This document shows, in pieces, positions 25,401-34,604 of a stretch of DNA of 64,000 bases. The translations under genes were made by a program, and so were the position numbers. Source of the DNA: Cliona cf. orientalis. Taxonomy: Eukaryota > Porifera > Demospongiae > Clionaida > Clionaidae. How positions within the stretch are numbered: position 1 is the first letter of the stretch; every line of letters starts with the position of its first letter. The notes under the pieces were generated by a model. That model was not told the DNA's origin. It did no database searches and saw only the letters and a list, made by a program, of their open reading frames with translations. Location: assembly GCA_963930775.1 (NCBI GenBank), contig OZ005707.1, positions 3,410,001 to 3,474,000 of the forward strand, written 5' to 3'.

Positions 25401-28400
25401 ACATTCGTACGCAACTCACTCGTTTCTTATTTAACTACGGAACAAAACCTCATATATAGCACCACTGGAAGAACTCCCACAGAACTTTTAATGAATCGAC
25501 CTTTGAGGAAACATTGAAACCTGATATCACTTCTCATGTACAGATGCAACAGAGTAATCAGAAAGTATATCATGATAAGATGTCTAAGCAGAGGACTTTT
25601 GTGGTGAGGGATCCTGTGTTTGTTTGAAACTTTTCTGCTGGCTCTAAGTGGTTGCCGGGAGTTATTATTGATGTAAGGGACCACTTTCTTTCTTGGTGAA
25701 ACTAAATGACGGCCGAAATGTACACAGACACATTGATCACGTTCGTACTCAGACAGTAGACCCTCCAGCTGAGTTATCGAACTGCCAGATATATCTGTCA
25801 CTACCAGAGTCGAAAATGCACCTGCAGCTGGTCCAGGAAACTCACCTCAACTTCAACATTCCCCTTATGTACCCAGTCTTTAAATAGGGCAGAGGTATAG
25901 AAACACTTTAGTTGTGATATGAACCTTGGAGTGTTAAATGCTGATGTAATACTATTTGTGTAAGTGTTAGTTGTTCTGGAGGCTTCTGTACATTTTGATT
26001 TTGTATAAAAGTAGCTAGGGTTGTTGAATTTTGGTTGAGTTGTTTCATGCTCATTTGAATTGAATTGTTTATCTATATCCAAGTTATTACACTCTCCAAA
26101 TTTCTTCTTCGCAAAAATCGCATAATCCTGGCCCATGCTCATACACACATGACTGAAAAAATTTGTACTGTACAAGTCATCATCACAGAGGAAGCAGATT
26201 CTGTTGTTGTTTTTTTCTCTTTCCTTCACTTGTGCCGTTAGTCTCACAGGCCAGCAAGTTTCTTGGCCAGTTGATTGATTAGGCCACATGCTTGATCAAA
26301 CAGGATGTTGTAGATGCACATGCGCCACAAAGGGCCATTACAGTTAATGAGGATAACACTGTTGAGAAACACTTGCAGTTCTTCCCAGTACGTGTAATTG
26401 GGTAAACCCTCCCTCCACCCCCCCCCCACACACACACACAAAAATTACTTAAAATGGAAGCAGTAGTCCCCAAGAAATCACTAGCCCAGGATAGTGTACA
26501 TCAAAGTACTCCCGACCCCCAGATTTCATTTAGATCAGACAACCCCCACGTCATAATTATCATTCCTCAAGAGGGGGTATCTATTACCCCACATGCATGT
26601 GCAAGGGGTAAATCAATCTGTGTATTCAACTGTCGTTGTCAATGTCCGTACAAAAACGCTCAATCTGCCTGAGGCACCATTATGTACTATTATTGGCATA
26701 ATTGATGCCCTACTCTTTCTCCTTAGTTGGTTACGAATTACCCTACTATGATCTCATCATAGCCCTGTTTACAGCATGTATGCATTTGTGTAGCTAGAAA
26801 TAAAATCAGGTGCAGCATGTGTGGGCAAAGTGCCCCCCCCCCTGCTTTTTGTATGCTCTTTAAAGGCATTGTGCCACTATCATAGAGTCGGTAGACTCTA
26901 TAAGTAGGGATGGCCCGGATATGCCATATATGTAATACATTACAAAATTAATATCCAAATATCTCAAAATAAGTAATTTTGTGAAATTTCTAAGTGTCAA
27001 AATCAGAATCTCCAGCAAATTATGTATCTAACAAGACCAAGATCATTCATCAAATCAATTGTATATGCCAGAACCAGATGTTCAAAAAAATGGCCATTTC
27101 TCAATCTTTCTTTCTTTCTTTATTTCTTTCTTTATTTCAAGGAGACCAGAACACTAAGCAGAAAAAAAAAAATTGTCCAAAAACCACCACATAGTTGAGC
27201 TGGATGCATAGTAGAGCCATACAATGCAAGCAGGCAGCCTGTACATCAATTTTGACCAAAGTGGGTAATGGTCGTCACGTTGATGTGCGCGCGTGGCCCC
27301 GTCCCTCACGTAGCGCGTGGGTGGAAAACATTGCAAATGTATGGCTTCCTATACAAACATATGGGGTAACTTCAAAGGGCCGTAACTTTAATTCTAAGGT
27401 GTGAATCAAAATTCCCCAGGGTCAAATCTCTAGTTTCGACCCATTCTGCGTGCCCATATAAAAATTATCTCCCCAAGTGCTCCCAATCCCCCCAAACATT
27501 AATTAATTATTCTTTTTTTTTTCTACTTAGTGTATAACTTTCAAAGAGACCAGAACACTAAGCAGAAAAAAAATTGTCCAAAACCACCACATAGTTGAGC
27601 TGGATGCAAACCCCCCATGATTAGATTATTTAATTATTTATCTTTTTTTTTTCAAGAAGCGGACACACTAAGCAGAAAAAAACAGTCCAGAAACCACCAT
27701 AGTTGATAATAGACCCATGCAATGCAAGCAGGCAGCCTAAACTTTAATTTTAACAAAAGTGGGTAAAGGTCGTCACGTTACTGTGCGCGTGGGCGGAAAA
27801 CATTGCAAATGCATGGCTTCCTATACAAACATATGGGGATACTTCAAAGGGCCGTAACTTTAATTCTAAGGCGTGAATCAAAATTCTTTCAGGTCAAATC
27901 TCTATTTTCGACCCATTCTGCGTGCCCATGTAAAAATTATCCCCCCAAGTGTTCCCAAACCCCCCATGAATTAGATTATTTATTTAATAGTTTGTTTTTT
28001 TCTACTTAGTGTATAATTAGTGTATAACAAGGAGACCAGAACACTAAGCAGAAAAAAAATTGTCCAAATCCACCACAAAGTTGAGCTGGATGCTTAGTAG
28101 AGCCATACAATGCAAGCAGGCACCCTATACCCAATGCACCTTATGATGGCAGCTGAACATCGAAAAGAGAGGTAAACTAACATTTTTGCTTCGTTTATTA
28201 TCCTCGCGAAGTTGATTTCACCGAAGGACGCGGCCAATCGCTTAGACCATCCGGCCAGGCACGGGCAAGTGGCGTGATCACAGCGTCACAAAACCACATC
28301 GCCCATGTACGTACGTACCTTTGGGGATCCTCATCCGACTTCCGTTACTAAAAATATACTTATACCATGACACAGTTTCTTTAAAGTCTAAATTCCTTGA

Positions 28401-28899
28401 CTATTGATGATTTCATAGCTGTACTAGTAAAATCCGCGAGTAGATTGGGAAATTATCATCAAGAGATTTTAGATTTTCGTTGACAATCTTTCCCGACGAA
28501 AAAAAATGTTTTATGTATGTTAATTAGTATCACATAATATATTATGTTTGCATATTATGCGATGATAGTATAATTGTGCAAAAATTCTACAAGTGATGTA
28601 TCGGTAAAAATATCCCGATCTACAATACTGTGACTATTAAATTTTGTTCTTCCATCTGACCAGGTGTGCCATTTCCACGGAACTTCATCACAATAGCAAA
28701 AACAATTCTGAAAAGGTTATTTCGTGTTTATGCTCACATATACCATGCTCACTTTGATGATGTCATAACCCTTCAAGAAGAGGCTCACCTAAACACCTCA
28801 TTCAAGCATTTCATTTATTTTGTCCATGAATTTAATTTGATCGAGAAGAGAGAGCTCTCTCCAATGGCAGAGCTCATTGACCGAATGATGAAGCAGTAA
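13425..28899 (+). CDS. MOB1: MOB1 kinase adaptor (MOB kinase activator 1), complete
   Basis: Six exons join cleanly: 13425-13444, 13600-13675, 14324-14414, 14617-14710, 14829-14962 and 28664-28899, giving 216 codons and TAA. The length equals that of known MOB1 proteins. The body is nearly identical to animal MOB1, including the [14 protein letters not shown] stretch and the C-terminal HLNTSFKHF stretch. The structural zinc site is preserved as Cys81, Cys86, His163 and His168. MOB1 binds and activates NDR/LATS kinases in the Hippo and mitotic-exit pathways. The N-terminal 30 residues are the most divergent part, as usual. Introns 1-4 are 118 to 648 bp, but intron 5 (14963-28663) is 13,701 bp and full of transposons. 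All donors and acceptors are GT-AG, so the gene is probably functional. Confidence 0.97.
15108..15392. mobile_element. MITE in MOB1 intron 5, ATTTATTTGAATA ends
   Basis: The left arm catatttatttgaatactag with a gcggctactattaat block pairs with the right arm ggcggctattaattacgg and ctattcaaataaagacgg. About 285 bp, with no coding capacity. The borders are approximate because no clean target duplication was found. Confidence 0.55.
15393..16874. other. MOB1 intron 5, AT-rich stretch
   Basis: No gene is seen. Position 16222-16262 contains a caacaaatactgtgatctgattgg motif that recurs near 19280 and 19830, so part of this is an interspersed repeat. The remainder is unclassified AT-rich intron. Confidence 0.4.
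16875..17440. mobile_element. TA-flanked CCGTATAGCC-ended MITE
   Basis: The ends CCGTATAGCCGGAAATTTTCGC and gcgaaaattttgtgctatacgg are imperfect inverted repeats, next to TA at 16873-16874 and 17441-17442. Several gcgaaatttt blocks occur near each end. It lies in MOB1 intron 5 and shares only its outer CCGTAT/ATACGG with four other elements in the window. Confidence 0.75.
17866..18052 (+). repeat. 5' LTR of the Gypsy element
   Basis: It begins TGTGATATAAACATTGGAGT and ends ctattaca. It matches 25913-26091 over its whole length, with several substitutions and short indels. A tttgtataaaagtagc stretch near the middle resembles a TATA-type promoter. Confidence 0.85.
18058..18585 (+). pseudogene. 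Gypsy gag remnant with zinc knuckles
   Basis: An open segment 18058-18324 encodes the C-terminal part of a capsid-like gag region. After a frame change, 18442-18585 encodes two nucleocapsid knuckles. The first, near 18448-18489, is a standard C-X2-C-X4-H-X4-C. In the second, near 18508-18550, the first cysteine is replaced by arginine (CGT where TGT is expected). No continuous gag frame remains. Confidence 0.75.
18590..19262 (+). pseudogene. Gypsy protease and start of reverse transcriptase, broken
   Basis: The retropepsin-like segment 18724-19062 has its active-site triad changed from the usual D-T-G to D-T-R (near 18733-18741) and retains an LLGRDWL motif downstream. After a frameshift near 19060, the N-terminal RT segment continues to 19262 with an internal TGA, ending at a PIVPV motif where foreign DNA interrupts it. 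Confidence 0.8.
19263..20715. mobile_element. Composite insertion splitting the Gypsy RT
   Basis: This block separates the two RT halves. It contains a caaatactg(c/t)(a/g)atttgattgg motif twice (near 19280 and 19830), a decayed GGCC-family element at about 19534-19796 that matches 52933-53216, and the CCGTAT element at 19960-20547. It is therefore at least three insertions deep. Confidence 0.65.
19960..20547. mobile_element. TA-flanked CCGTATATG-ended MITE
   Basis: The inverted ends CCGTATATGTTCTAATATAG and ctatattagaaagtatacgg abut TA on both sides (19958-19959, 20548-20549). Near each end lies a ggcgcc-containing block. The interior is unrelated to the other CCGTAT-ended elements of the window. 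Confidence 0.75.
20716..21284 (+). pseudogene. Gypsy reverse transcriptase remnant, C-terminal half
   Basis: Fragments of RT are recognisable: a PLPKIDD segment near 20778, an FDLA block with a preceding stop near 20828, and a later segment 21078-21284 containing QLRSFLGL, the typical RT-RNase H connection. The catalytic Y-x-D-D box is damaged (near 20970-20990 the second aspartate is not present) and sequence before it is deleted. At least three stops are in frame. Confidence 0.8.
21285..22340. repeat. Two tandem copies of the ggcgcgaaagcgcc repeat inside the Gypsy element
   Basis: Unit one (about 21289-21840) and unit two (about 21841-22340) both begin with a tatatacaac/attttcagacg-like start and cttatatagtcc, and end with catgattgtgacat(t)aaacat and tatacaa. 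A third copy is at 4300-4860. They separate the RT and RNase H parts of the Gypsy element, so they inserted after it. Confidence 0.7.
22341..23025 (+). pseudogene. Gypsy RNase H remnant
   Basis: An open stretch 22399-22884 encodes a retroelement RNase H, with [14 protein letters not shown] near 22472-22513 (first catalytic Asp), the KEALAI block near 22596 and a YKPE motif near 22790. The frame starts after a stop near 22392. Beyond 22884 a linker toward integrase continues with a frame change and stops until the insertion at 23026. Confidence 0.85.
23026..23940. mobile_element. TCTACACG-ended MITE splitting the Gypsy RNase H-integrase linker
   Basis: The ends TCTACACGAAGACCCC and GGGGTCTACGTGTAGA are inverted repeats, bounding 915 bp with no gene. 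Inside, ccccaaaatcgtacaaaaattcaagttggc occurs twice (near 23328 and 23663). Gypsy coding resumes directly after it at about 23941. No target duplication is obvious. Confidence 0.65.
23941..24249 (+). pseudogene. Gypsy integrase, zinc-binding and start of core
   Basis: The reading frame encodes the integrase N-terminal HHCC-type region (HGGHPG near 24010, then a WW pair and C-X2-C spacing now partly lost) and the start of the DDE core, ending at a VVVDA motif at 24249 where another insertion interrupts it. A frameshift lies near 23975. Confidence 0.75.
24250..25126. mobile_element. Insertion with TTAACCCTCGGCGC-type ends splitting the integrase core
   Basis: The left end TTAACCCTCGGCGCATGC pairs with the right end gcgctgagggtttag (near 25101-25117). 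The block contains a gt-rich tract near 24294-24327 and a poly-G tract at 24601-24627. Integrase coding resumes at about 25127 exactly where it was broken (the aspartate-alanine side left, the SKWLDV side right). Confidence 0.65.
25127..25912 (+). pseudogene. Gypsy integrase core and C-terminus
   Basis: The segment resumes the DDE integrase core with SKWLDV, then [12 protein letters not shown] near 25222-25260 (second catalytic Asp) and the SAPYHPATN block near 25315. Stops at 25381 and later positions and at least two frameshifts follow before the 3' LTR at 25913. Confidence 0.8.
25913..26091 (+). repeat. 3' LTR of the Gypsy element
   Basis: It begins TGTGATATGAACCTTGGAGT and ends gttattaca. 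A weak polypurine stretch (aaatagggcagaggta) precedes it. Compared with the 5' LTR it lacks an 8-bp piece near ctgtaggc and has several substitutions. Confidence 0.85.
26092..27138. other. MOB1 intron 5 right part: repeat fragments and simple repeats
   Basis: A partial taccccacatgcatgtgcaa end of the TTACCCC family is at 26587-26610. An aaaggcattgtgccac end of the TTAA family is at 26863-26880. The block 26880-27118 recurs inverted at 63703-63946. A (tttc)n tract lies at 27107-27138. The minus strand of 26092-26440 has open frames with several cysteines, but I recognise no family there. Confidence 0.5.
27139..28130 (-). mobile_element. Cluster of acactaagcagaaaaaa-ended elements (minus orientation)
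   Basis: A near-complete copy (27139-27538), a short fragment (about 27543-27656), a second long copy (27656-28018) and a further fragment (28029-28130) follow one another. Shared blocks include caagcaggcagcct, ggtcgtcacgtt, ccattctgcgtgccc and ttctacttagtgt. The internal order is opposite to that of the arrays at 51.7-61.6 kb. Confidence 0.75.
28131..28663. other. End of MOB1 intron 5
   Basis: AT-rich intron sequence without recognised repeats ends in the acceptor ccatctgaccag at 28652-28663. Confidence 0.5.
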
Positions 28900-29584
28900 C
28901 TTCGAGAGGATTACGATTTGTTTCCATTATCATTCAAATGTATGTATGATACCAGTATATAGTATGACTGCATTGTTTTCGTTGCATTATGTTTATATGT
29001 TGGGTTTTTTTTGTTTTGTTTTTTTTTGTTGTTGTTGTTATTGTTGTTATTGGTTTGTTTTTTTTCTTTGTACAGAGCATGATTAATTTTTTACTTAGCT
29101 AAACAGTGTGTGACATTCTAGTTAGATAGTTACTCGTAATAAATTATTCACAAAGATAATACCAGTAATATATTATTATGTGTTCGTTAATTTTTATGAA
29201 TTCACTTGTGCAATGATAATTGTTCAAGTAATTTGGATGAAAGGACAGTGTAACTGCGTGGACTATTGAAGTGTACCCTTGAGATTGTGAAGTAGTTATT
29301 CTACAGGATGAAAGTTGTGCACTAGCATGCATGTGCTTGTTGCCAGGCATGTCAGAATCCCATGCATGAAATTGCCTATAAAAACCTGAACGCATCTAAA
29401 TAATAATTATAAAGTTTCAGGGATCATAACTACTCACTACAATGTGTTAGCTACGAACACCAAACTTGCACCACCGGCTTCAACAAAGATAGCACTATAT
29501 ACACTGCAGTATCCGAAGTGTTGGGTTGTAACCATCTCGGGCATTGCAGGGCTTCAGAGAAACTCCATAAATATCACATACTCC
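28900..29584. other. MOB1 3' flank
   Basis: Downstream of the MOB1 stop lies a T-rich tract with gtt repeats (29006-29062). An aataaa at 29139-29144 could serve as the polyadenylation signal. No gene was seen. Confidence 0.45.
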
Positions 29585-29835
29585 GCGTCGACGACTTTTA
29601 CCTACATTATTATTGTACCAGGAGCAGAAAGCACATGGTAGGTAGTATCATGGTAGTATTGACAGGCGTGGCCAACAAAATGCAGTGTTTGCGACGCTCA
29701 TGGACCTTACCGATTCGAAGCATAACGAAGTCAGTTTTTCGATGATATCGACGGATATGCTGTATTTACGAGTCGCTCAGACGCCTAGATCTCCAGATCC
29801 GGCGATTTTTGTGCTGACGACCACAAACAACCATG
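29585..29835. repeat. Fragment of the TTACCCC-family arm
   Basis: Sequence from gtcgacgac to ccagatccggcgatttttgtgct matches 42945-43172 and 43227-43463, i.e. the right arm of the long palindromic element at 42092-43513. The terminal palindrome itself is missing here. Confidence 0.6.
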
Positions 29836-30117
29836 TACCACCCCTCCCTTGGCAGGGCCGGTGGAACCGGTCCGGTTGCTCCGGTTTTGGCCGGACCATT
29901 TTTCAGCTGTAATAGTAATATTAATTACTCACTCAGTTTCATTTTCTGCCGACGTATAGTCTCCACGTCAATCAAAAACCGTCGAGGAGAATAGCTAACT
30001 ACTACTCAACATGCCAACGTACGACGCGCACGTACGCACGATCGATCCGCACCCAGACTCCACCCTGGGACGCGCGATAGGCTAGGGGGTGGGGTCTGGG
30101 GATGAGAATTAACTTAA

Positions 30118-30621
30118 AGGCATTGTGCCACGATATAAGGGCTATTTTTAGTAAATTAGTGTCACACGTGATGTAACCGCGCCCATTAGATTGAAATCTG
30201 GCAGCCACTTTTCAATCAATGGTTGTAGTTCGCGGTAGCAGAATGCAATCGGTCCAAGAAAGGCTCAAGGGTTGGAGCTGGAAGGTCTTCAGCTAGCGGC
30301 GGTAGGTAAGAGGTCTACCAGGGGACGGGCGAGAGTCGGCCTTGCCAGAGTAGCGATGTCTATGTCTAGCTAGATCCACCACGTGCGAGGTGGTATACCA
30401 CGAGTAGACTTACCTTTAGCGAGGGTTAGTAGGTCGAGAAACAGACAGAGATACCAGTCCTATGGCAGCGCCACGAGTAGCTAAGTCCTTGCCTTGTCGT
30501 TCGATGGCGTTCTGGAGTCCACGAGGAGCGCGCGACAATATTTTTGTACATGCGCGATTTATCACCGTACACTAGGTCTAAAAATAGTAACAATCACCGC
30601 TTATATCGTGACACAATGCCT
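30118..30621. mobile_element. MITE with AGGCATTGTG ends and TTAA duplication
   Basis: Ends AGGCATTGTGCCACGATATAAG and cttatatcgtgacacaatgcct are inverted repeats, flanked by TTAA at 30114-30117 and 30622-30625. TTAA duplications are typical of piggyBac and Kolobok elements. The same end occurs alone near 26863. The 504-bp interior is GC-richer than its flanks. Confidence 0.8.
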
Positions 30622-30625
30622 TTAA

Positions 30626-31605
30626 TTAATAGCAGCTGCACGTGCACGAAAGTTGGGCATTGGATAATGGCAACTACCGGTATGGCGCTTTAGTGAATAA
30701 TAGTGAATTGTGACTTATTAACCGTAGTGAAACAGTTTGTCTCTATGACAGTTTTTGTTATAAATTTAATAATAGTATTATGCATTTAAATTTCTTTTCA
30801 ATTAGCTATTTATTTTGTGAATAAAGATAGGCATGGCCTGACCAATGTAAATTTGCTTCCACCGGCCCTGCTTGGCACACAATATTATTGGTACTAGGGA
30901 AATGCACAGCATTGTGGGGCAAGCCTGAGCGACAGTGAGCATATAATTTTATGTTGCACCACACCCAACTATAGGCTGCAGGATGCATGCTCATAGGCTA
31001 GCCTCTCTCTTCTGCCGATTCTATGGCTTGTCTCTCACGTTGACGCGCACTCATTTCCTGTAGCCTAGATTCTACTGAATCAGCGATGAGCATCACGCCT
31101 TCCGGTTGCAAGGATAGCTGCCTCTGTTCCTGAACGCTCTGAGCAGCACGGCTGTTGAGCTGAGGCTGCGATTGACAACGAAATCTGTCTCGACCTCGCC
31201 TCCTCTGCAGGTTTGTTCAGCGTTCATAGCCAAGCCAGATACTAGTGTAAATTTACAAGTTGCTGAATTAGAACAGCATACGTACATACGGAATCCGGAA
31301 TGACCGGCATTGGGCGAGGCGTAACTAAGGAAGAACCGACGTACCATATATATATATCTCATTCACGCAGTTCATACCCGTTTATGTGGGGCTCGCTCAG
31401 GCTCGCCCCAATTAATGACGTTGCTCACTTCTCCCTTCTCCGGGGCATTTTATGCTTCTAGGAATAATTCAAGGTGCTGATTTTTTTTTTAGTAGTTTCA
31501 ACCCGGAATTTATGAAGCGTTTGGTTGAAAATAGCTAACATAATATTTTATGTAGATATGAATGTGAAAAATGACTGATTCATTGCTTACTCCAGTACAC
31601 ACTCA
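30626..31605. other. Intergenic, repeat fragments only
   Basis: The stretch 31130-31370 (gctgttgagctgaggct, gtgtaaatttacaagttgctgaattagaacag, gaccggcattgggcg) recurs at 32936-33110, so it is an interspersed repeat. No gene was seen. Confidence 0.45.
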
Positions 31606-31898
31606 CTAGTCTCGCTAGCCACACCCTTCAATCTCAAGAGAAAGAGGGTCTGGTGACCATGCGTACAGCGAGTTGTTCCGTCGGAATGCAATAATTACAA
31701 AACACGTCACGGGTAACCGCAAACAATGCGGGGCCGACAGTATTGCGCGCGCGCCGCCAGTAAAGCGTTGCCAAGCAATAAATTCAAATCTCGAATCTGA
31801 TTGGACGCGACCAGTTTTGGTCGCCAGAACAACTCGTTGTACGCATGGTCACCAGACCCCTCTTTCCCTCGGATTGGGGGGTGTGGCGAGCGAGACTA
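31606..31898. mobile_element. TAGTCTCG-ended MITE with 8-bp duplication CACACTCA
   Basis: Ends (C)TAGTCTCGCTAGCCACACCC and its complement bound 293 bp. CACACTCA flanks both sides (31598-31605, 31899-31906). The arms continue through a gaccatgcgtac block. An 8-bp duplication fits hAT elements. Confidence 0.85.
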
Positions 31899-32222
31899 CA
31901 CACTCACCTGGCAAATTAATCCTACTTGATACCGTAGTGCTAGAAATAAATGCGTGCTATTAATTAATGCGAAAAATGCCAGTTACTGAGTGATCGCATT
32001 ATTTAATATCGCAATGATTTCAACAACGCATTTTATTCCAATTGGTGCCCACCCACGTTAGTATGCAAGAGCATTCAACACAAGGCGAGTATACTTTAGA
32101 GCTGGATCTGAACAGGAAGAATAGTTTGCTGGTGAGTCAGATGACTTTAGATTCTGAAAATCATAATGCATGTCTGTGCATGGCTATCTTAGGAGCACTA
32201 TTCTGGCAAGGCAGGCTGAAAG

Positions 32223-32686
32223 CTAGTCTCGCAAGCCAGACCCTCACACTCCACAGCGTTTTAGTTCTTTCAGGAAAAACACGCGGAGGGAGGGTCTGGC
32301 CCACTGCCTATACCTGTTTGGATCCAGCCAGACAAGATGTTGTCTGGCCAATCAGATTCGTGGAAAATATGATTACGTCACGTTCAATGTTTATCCTGCG
32401 TATAGCTGGTGAACGGCGAGGTTTTTTGGAAGTTGACTTACCGTTTGGGCATTTTCTAGTATCGAAAAAGTAGCGTCGCTTGTTCAGGTTGTTTCTTTAT
32501 GCTTCCGTGGCTACCATTTTCGAGCGAGATTTTGAATTACATCACGCAGTTGAACGTCACGTGTCGAAATGTTACGAAATCATGGATCCAAACGGGCATA
32601 GGCAGTGGGCCAGACCCTCCCCCCCCGCGTGTTTATCCTGAAAGAACTAAACGCTGCGGAGTGTGAGGGTCTGGCTTGCGAGACTA
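32223..32686. mobile_element. TAGTCTCG-ended MITE with 8-bp duplication GCTGAAAG
   Basis: The inverted ends (ctagtctcgcaagccagacc...) extend over about 110 bp with few mismatches. GCTGAAAG flanks the element at 32215-32222 and 32687-32694. The 464-bp interior has an open frame on the plus strand only by chance of the palindrome. Confidence 0.85.
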
Positions 32687-33164
32687 GCTGAAAGCTTCAT
32701 GTGCATGTCACCGTTGTCAGTCACTGATGCTAGCATGTTACCTGGACTCAGGAGAAACTCGCATTATTAAAATTCGCATTGCTAAGAAAAATACTGAAAA
32801 TTTAAAGAATCGCAATGTTTTATGCACGCAAAAATTTCTAGCACTACGGTACGCTTTCGCTGCAAGGATAGCGTATTAATTAAAGGGACTGTTCAACACT
32901 CTGCTCTTTGTCTTCTTAGCCATTCCTCACGCTGTTGAGCTGAGGCTCCGATTGATACTTGATAAGTTTTATCTCTCTCTCGATCGCCACCAGAGGCACA
33001 CAGACACGAGTGTAAATTTACAAGTTGCTGAATTAGAACAGCATGTAATATGGAATCTGGAATGACCGACATTGGGCGGGGCGTAACTAAGGAAGAGACC
33101 GACGTACCATAATATTATTATCAGGAGCTCGTTATGCGCTCCTGATATTATATCGCTGTGGCTA

Positions 33165-33560
33165 AGGGACTCACTTCTTTCACTCGATCCGAAGAACGGA
33201 AGTACAAGACTTAGAAAAAGTTAGTGAAGAAAAAAAAAAAATCAAAGTCTAAAGCGAGATTTGAACCCGCTACTATGGTTCCACAAACACAAGAGTCCAA
33301 CCACTCAGCCACCACTATTGTTGCTGCTGGCAATCATAATTTGACCTATTTTAAAGACAACCCCCAAGAGACTAACCCTGCTAACCATTGGCAACCCATC
33401 CCTCAACCCCCCAGCCCCTCCCATCCAGCGATCGCGATGGGCCACGCCCCAATAATATAATATTATTCATTAATACATATACGCATACATACGTCAAAAT
33501 ACGTGTCCTTGTACTTCCGTTCTTTGGATCGAGTGAAGAAAGTGAGCCCCCTGTGGCTAA
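33165..33560 (-). repeat. Foldback unit containing a tRNA-like promoter sequence
   Basis: Outer inverted repeats (ctcgatccgaagaacggaag near 33185 and its complement near 33518) enclose a tRNA-like segment at 33251-33316. On the minus strand this has an A-box-like tggctgagtgg and a B-box-like ggttcaaatc. The neighbouring gctaaccattggcaacccat block recurs at 41280-41330. It is best read as a tRNA-derived SINE-like sequence inside an inverted-repeat unit. Confidence 0.6.
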
Positions 33561-33670
33561 CGTACCGGTACCGGTACTGGAAATTTTGCGCTTCGAGTAC
33601 CGGCAATTAGCCCGCCAAAAAACTTAAAAATTTTCTCAAGTGGCAGGGAAAAAAAAAATTCGAATAAACA

Positions 33671-33830
33671 AGCGGGATTTGAACCCATGACCATTAGTCT
33701 CGTGCCCAGACCCCACCCCCAAAAAGAGGGAAAGGGTCTGGGCACGAGACTAATGACCATCGCTTCACCAGCCCCAGCCCTAGCCCGCTCATCCACCCAG
33801 CTCGCCGCTGCCAGATGCCGTTTTTTGCCA
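33671..33830 (-). repeat. tRNA-like SINE fragment interrupted by a 58-bp element
   Basis: On the minus strand a tRNA-like sequence with B-box-like gggttcaaatcccgc and an upstream gggtggatgagcgg is cut by the element at 33695-33752. Removing the insertion and one copy of the duplication restores a continuous tRNA-like order. Confidence 0.5.
33695..33752. mobile_element. Minimal 58-bp TAGTCTCG element with perfect 8-bp duplication
   Basis: The whole element is a near-perfect hairpin from TAGTCTCGTGCCCAGACC to ggtctgggcacgagacta with an a/g-rich loop. ATGACCAT flanks it at 33687-33694 and 33753-33760. It is the shortest member of the family here and shows how little sequence is needed for mobility. 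Confidence 0.85.
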
Positions 33831-33966
33831 CCTTTATACACCGTACCACTATAATACTAAACAACCATAGCCTAAACCCAACCCCTCCCCCCCCCCCCGG
33901 CTCCTAGCCTCACTAGCCGTCTAGCATTCAGTAATAGCATGTTATAATATATTATAATAAAATTAC

Positions 33967-34454
33967 CGTATGGCCGGAAATTTTCGAGGGATCCAATTTT
34001 CGCGGAAAGCCCATCTTCAAAGATTTCGCGATATAATTTTCGCGGATGGACGTTCCAGGGTTGCTCCACCCACAATATCCGTCCGGCTCCACCTCTTACT
34101 GCACGCGCGCCACGGCTCAAATCTCGTTGGAATCGGCCGAAAAAACCAGCAAGCGATCGATCGATCGTACTTGTACTTAGCAGAGATCGAGAAACGGCAC
34201 GAGAGTATAGCATATGATCGAGGCTAGAGACATTTGTGCAGAAGAAGCTCAACAATAATGAACTGGTGTGAAGTAAACCAGCAGTTAGTTCAATCCAGCT
34301 GAGCAGCGGTATGCACCACGATGGCCACGCCCCCTGTTATCGCGCGTGCGCGCGTGCGTTTAGGCTTTTTATTTCGCGGATTTATTTTCGTGGATCGCCA
34401 GTCAACCGCGAAAACCGCGAAAATTGGCTCCCTCGAAAATTTCCGGCCATACGG
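33967..34454. mobile_element. TA-flanked CCGTATGGCC-ended MITE
   Basis: Ends CCGTATGGCCGGAAATTTTC and its complement run inward to cgagggatccaattttcgcgg. TA lies at 33965-33966 and 34455-34456. Its terminal 20 bases resemble those of 16875-17440 more than the other CCGTAT elements, so these two may be subfamilies. Confidence 0.8.
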
Positions 34455-34604
34455 TATTATTATTATATTATTATATTATATAGCTATAGATCCCAGTACT
34501 CCAAGCACTAAATCTTGGGTACTGGTACCGGTACGTTAGCCACAGCGTATATATATCTCATTCACGCAGTTCATTCCCGTTTATGTGGGGCTCGCCTAGG
34601 CTCG

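Larger units (their letters stand above)
17866..26091 (+). mobile_element. Degenerate Ty3/Gypsy LTR retrotransposon in MOB1 intron 5
   Basis: Two LTRs with TG...CA borders (17866-18052, 187 bp, and 25913-26091, 179 bp) enclose gag, protease, reverse transcriptase, RNase H and integrase remnants in Gypsy order on the plus strand. A tttggcgacaaggat primer-binding-type sequence follows the 5' LTR. At least four later insertions split the coding region, at 19263-20715, 21285-22340, 23026-23940 and 24250-25126. Stops and frameshifts lie in nearly every segment. The LTRs differ at many sites and the 5-bp flanks (TAGAC, CTCTC) do not match, so the element is old and immobile. Confidence 0.9.

Noticed and set aside
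17861..26096. Target-site duplication of the Gypsy element
   Set aside because: The pentamers next to the TG and CA borders are TAGAC and CTCTC and do not match. Mutation or recombination may have removed it, so I claim none.
25801..26450. A minus-strand protein gene next to the 3' LTR
   Set aside because: The frames 25801-26289 and 26244-26441 overlap the LTR and change phase. They look protein-like with several cysteines, but I recognise no domain.
32042..32473. A 143-codon plus-strand ORF
   Set aside because: Most of it lies in the inverted-repeat element 32223-32686, and no family resemblance was seen.
33251..33316. A functional tRNA gene on the minus strand
   Set aside because: A- and B-box-like motifs are present, but I could not fold a proper acceptor stem, and related copies at 41366 and 33671 show it to be a repeat.
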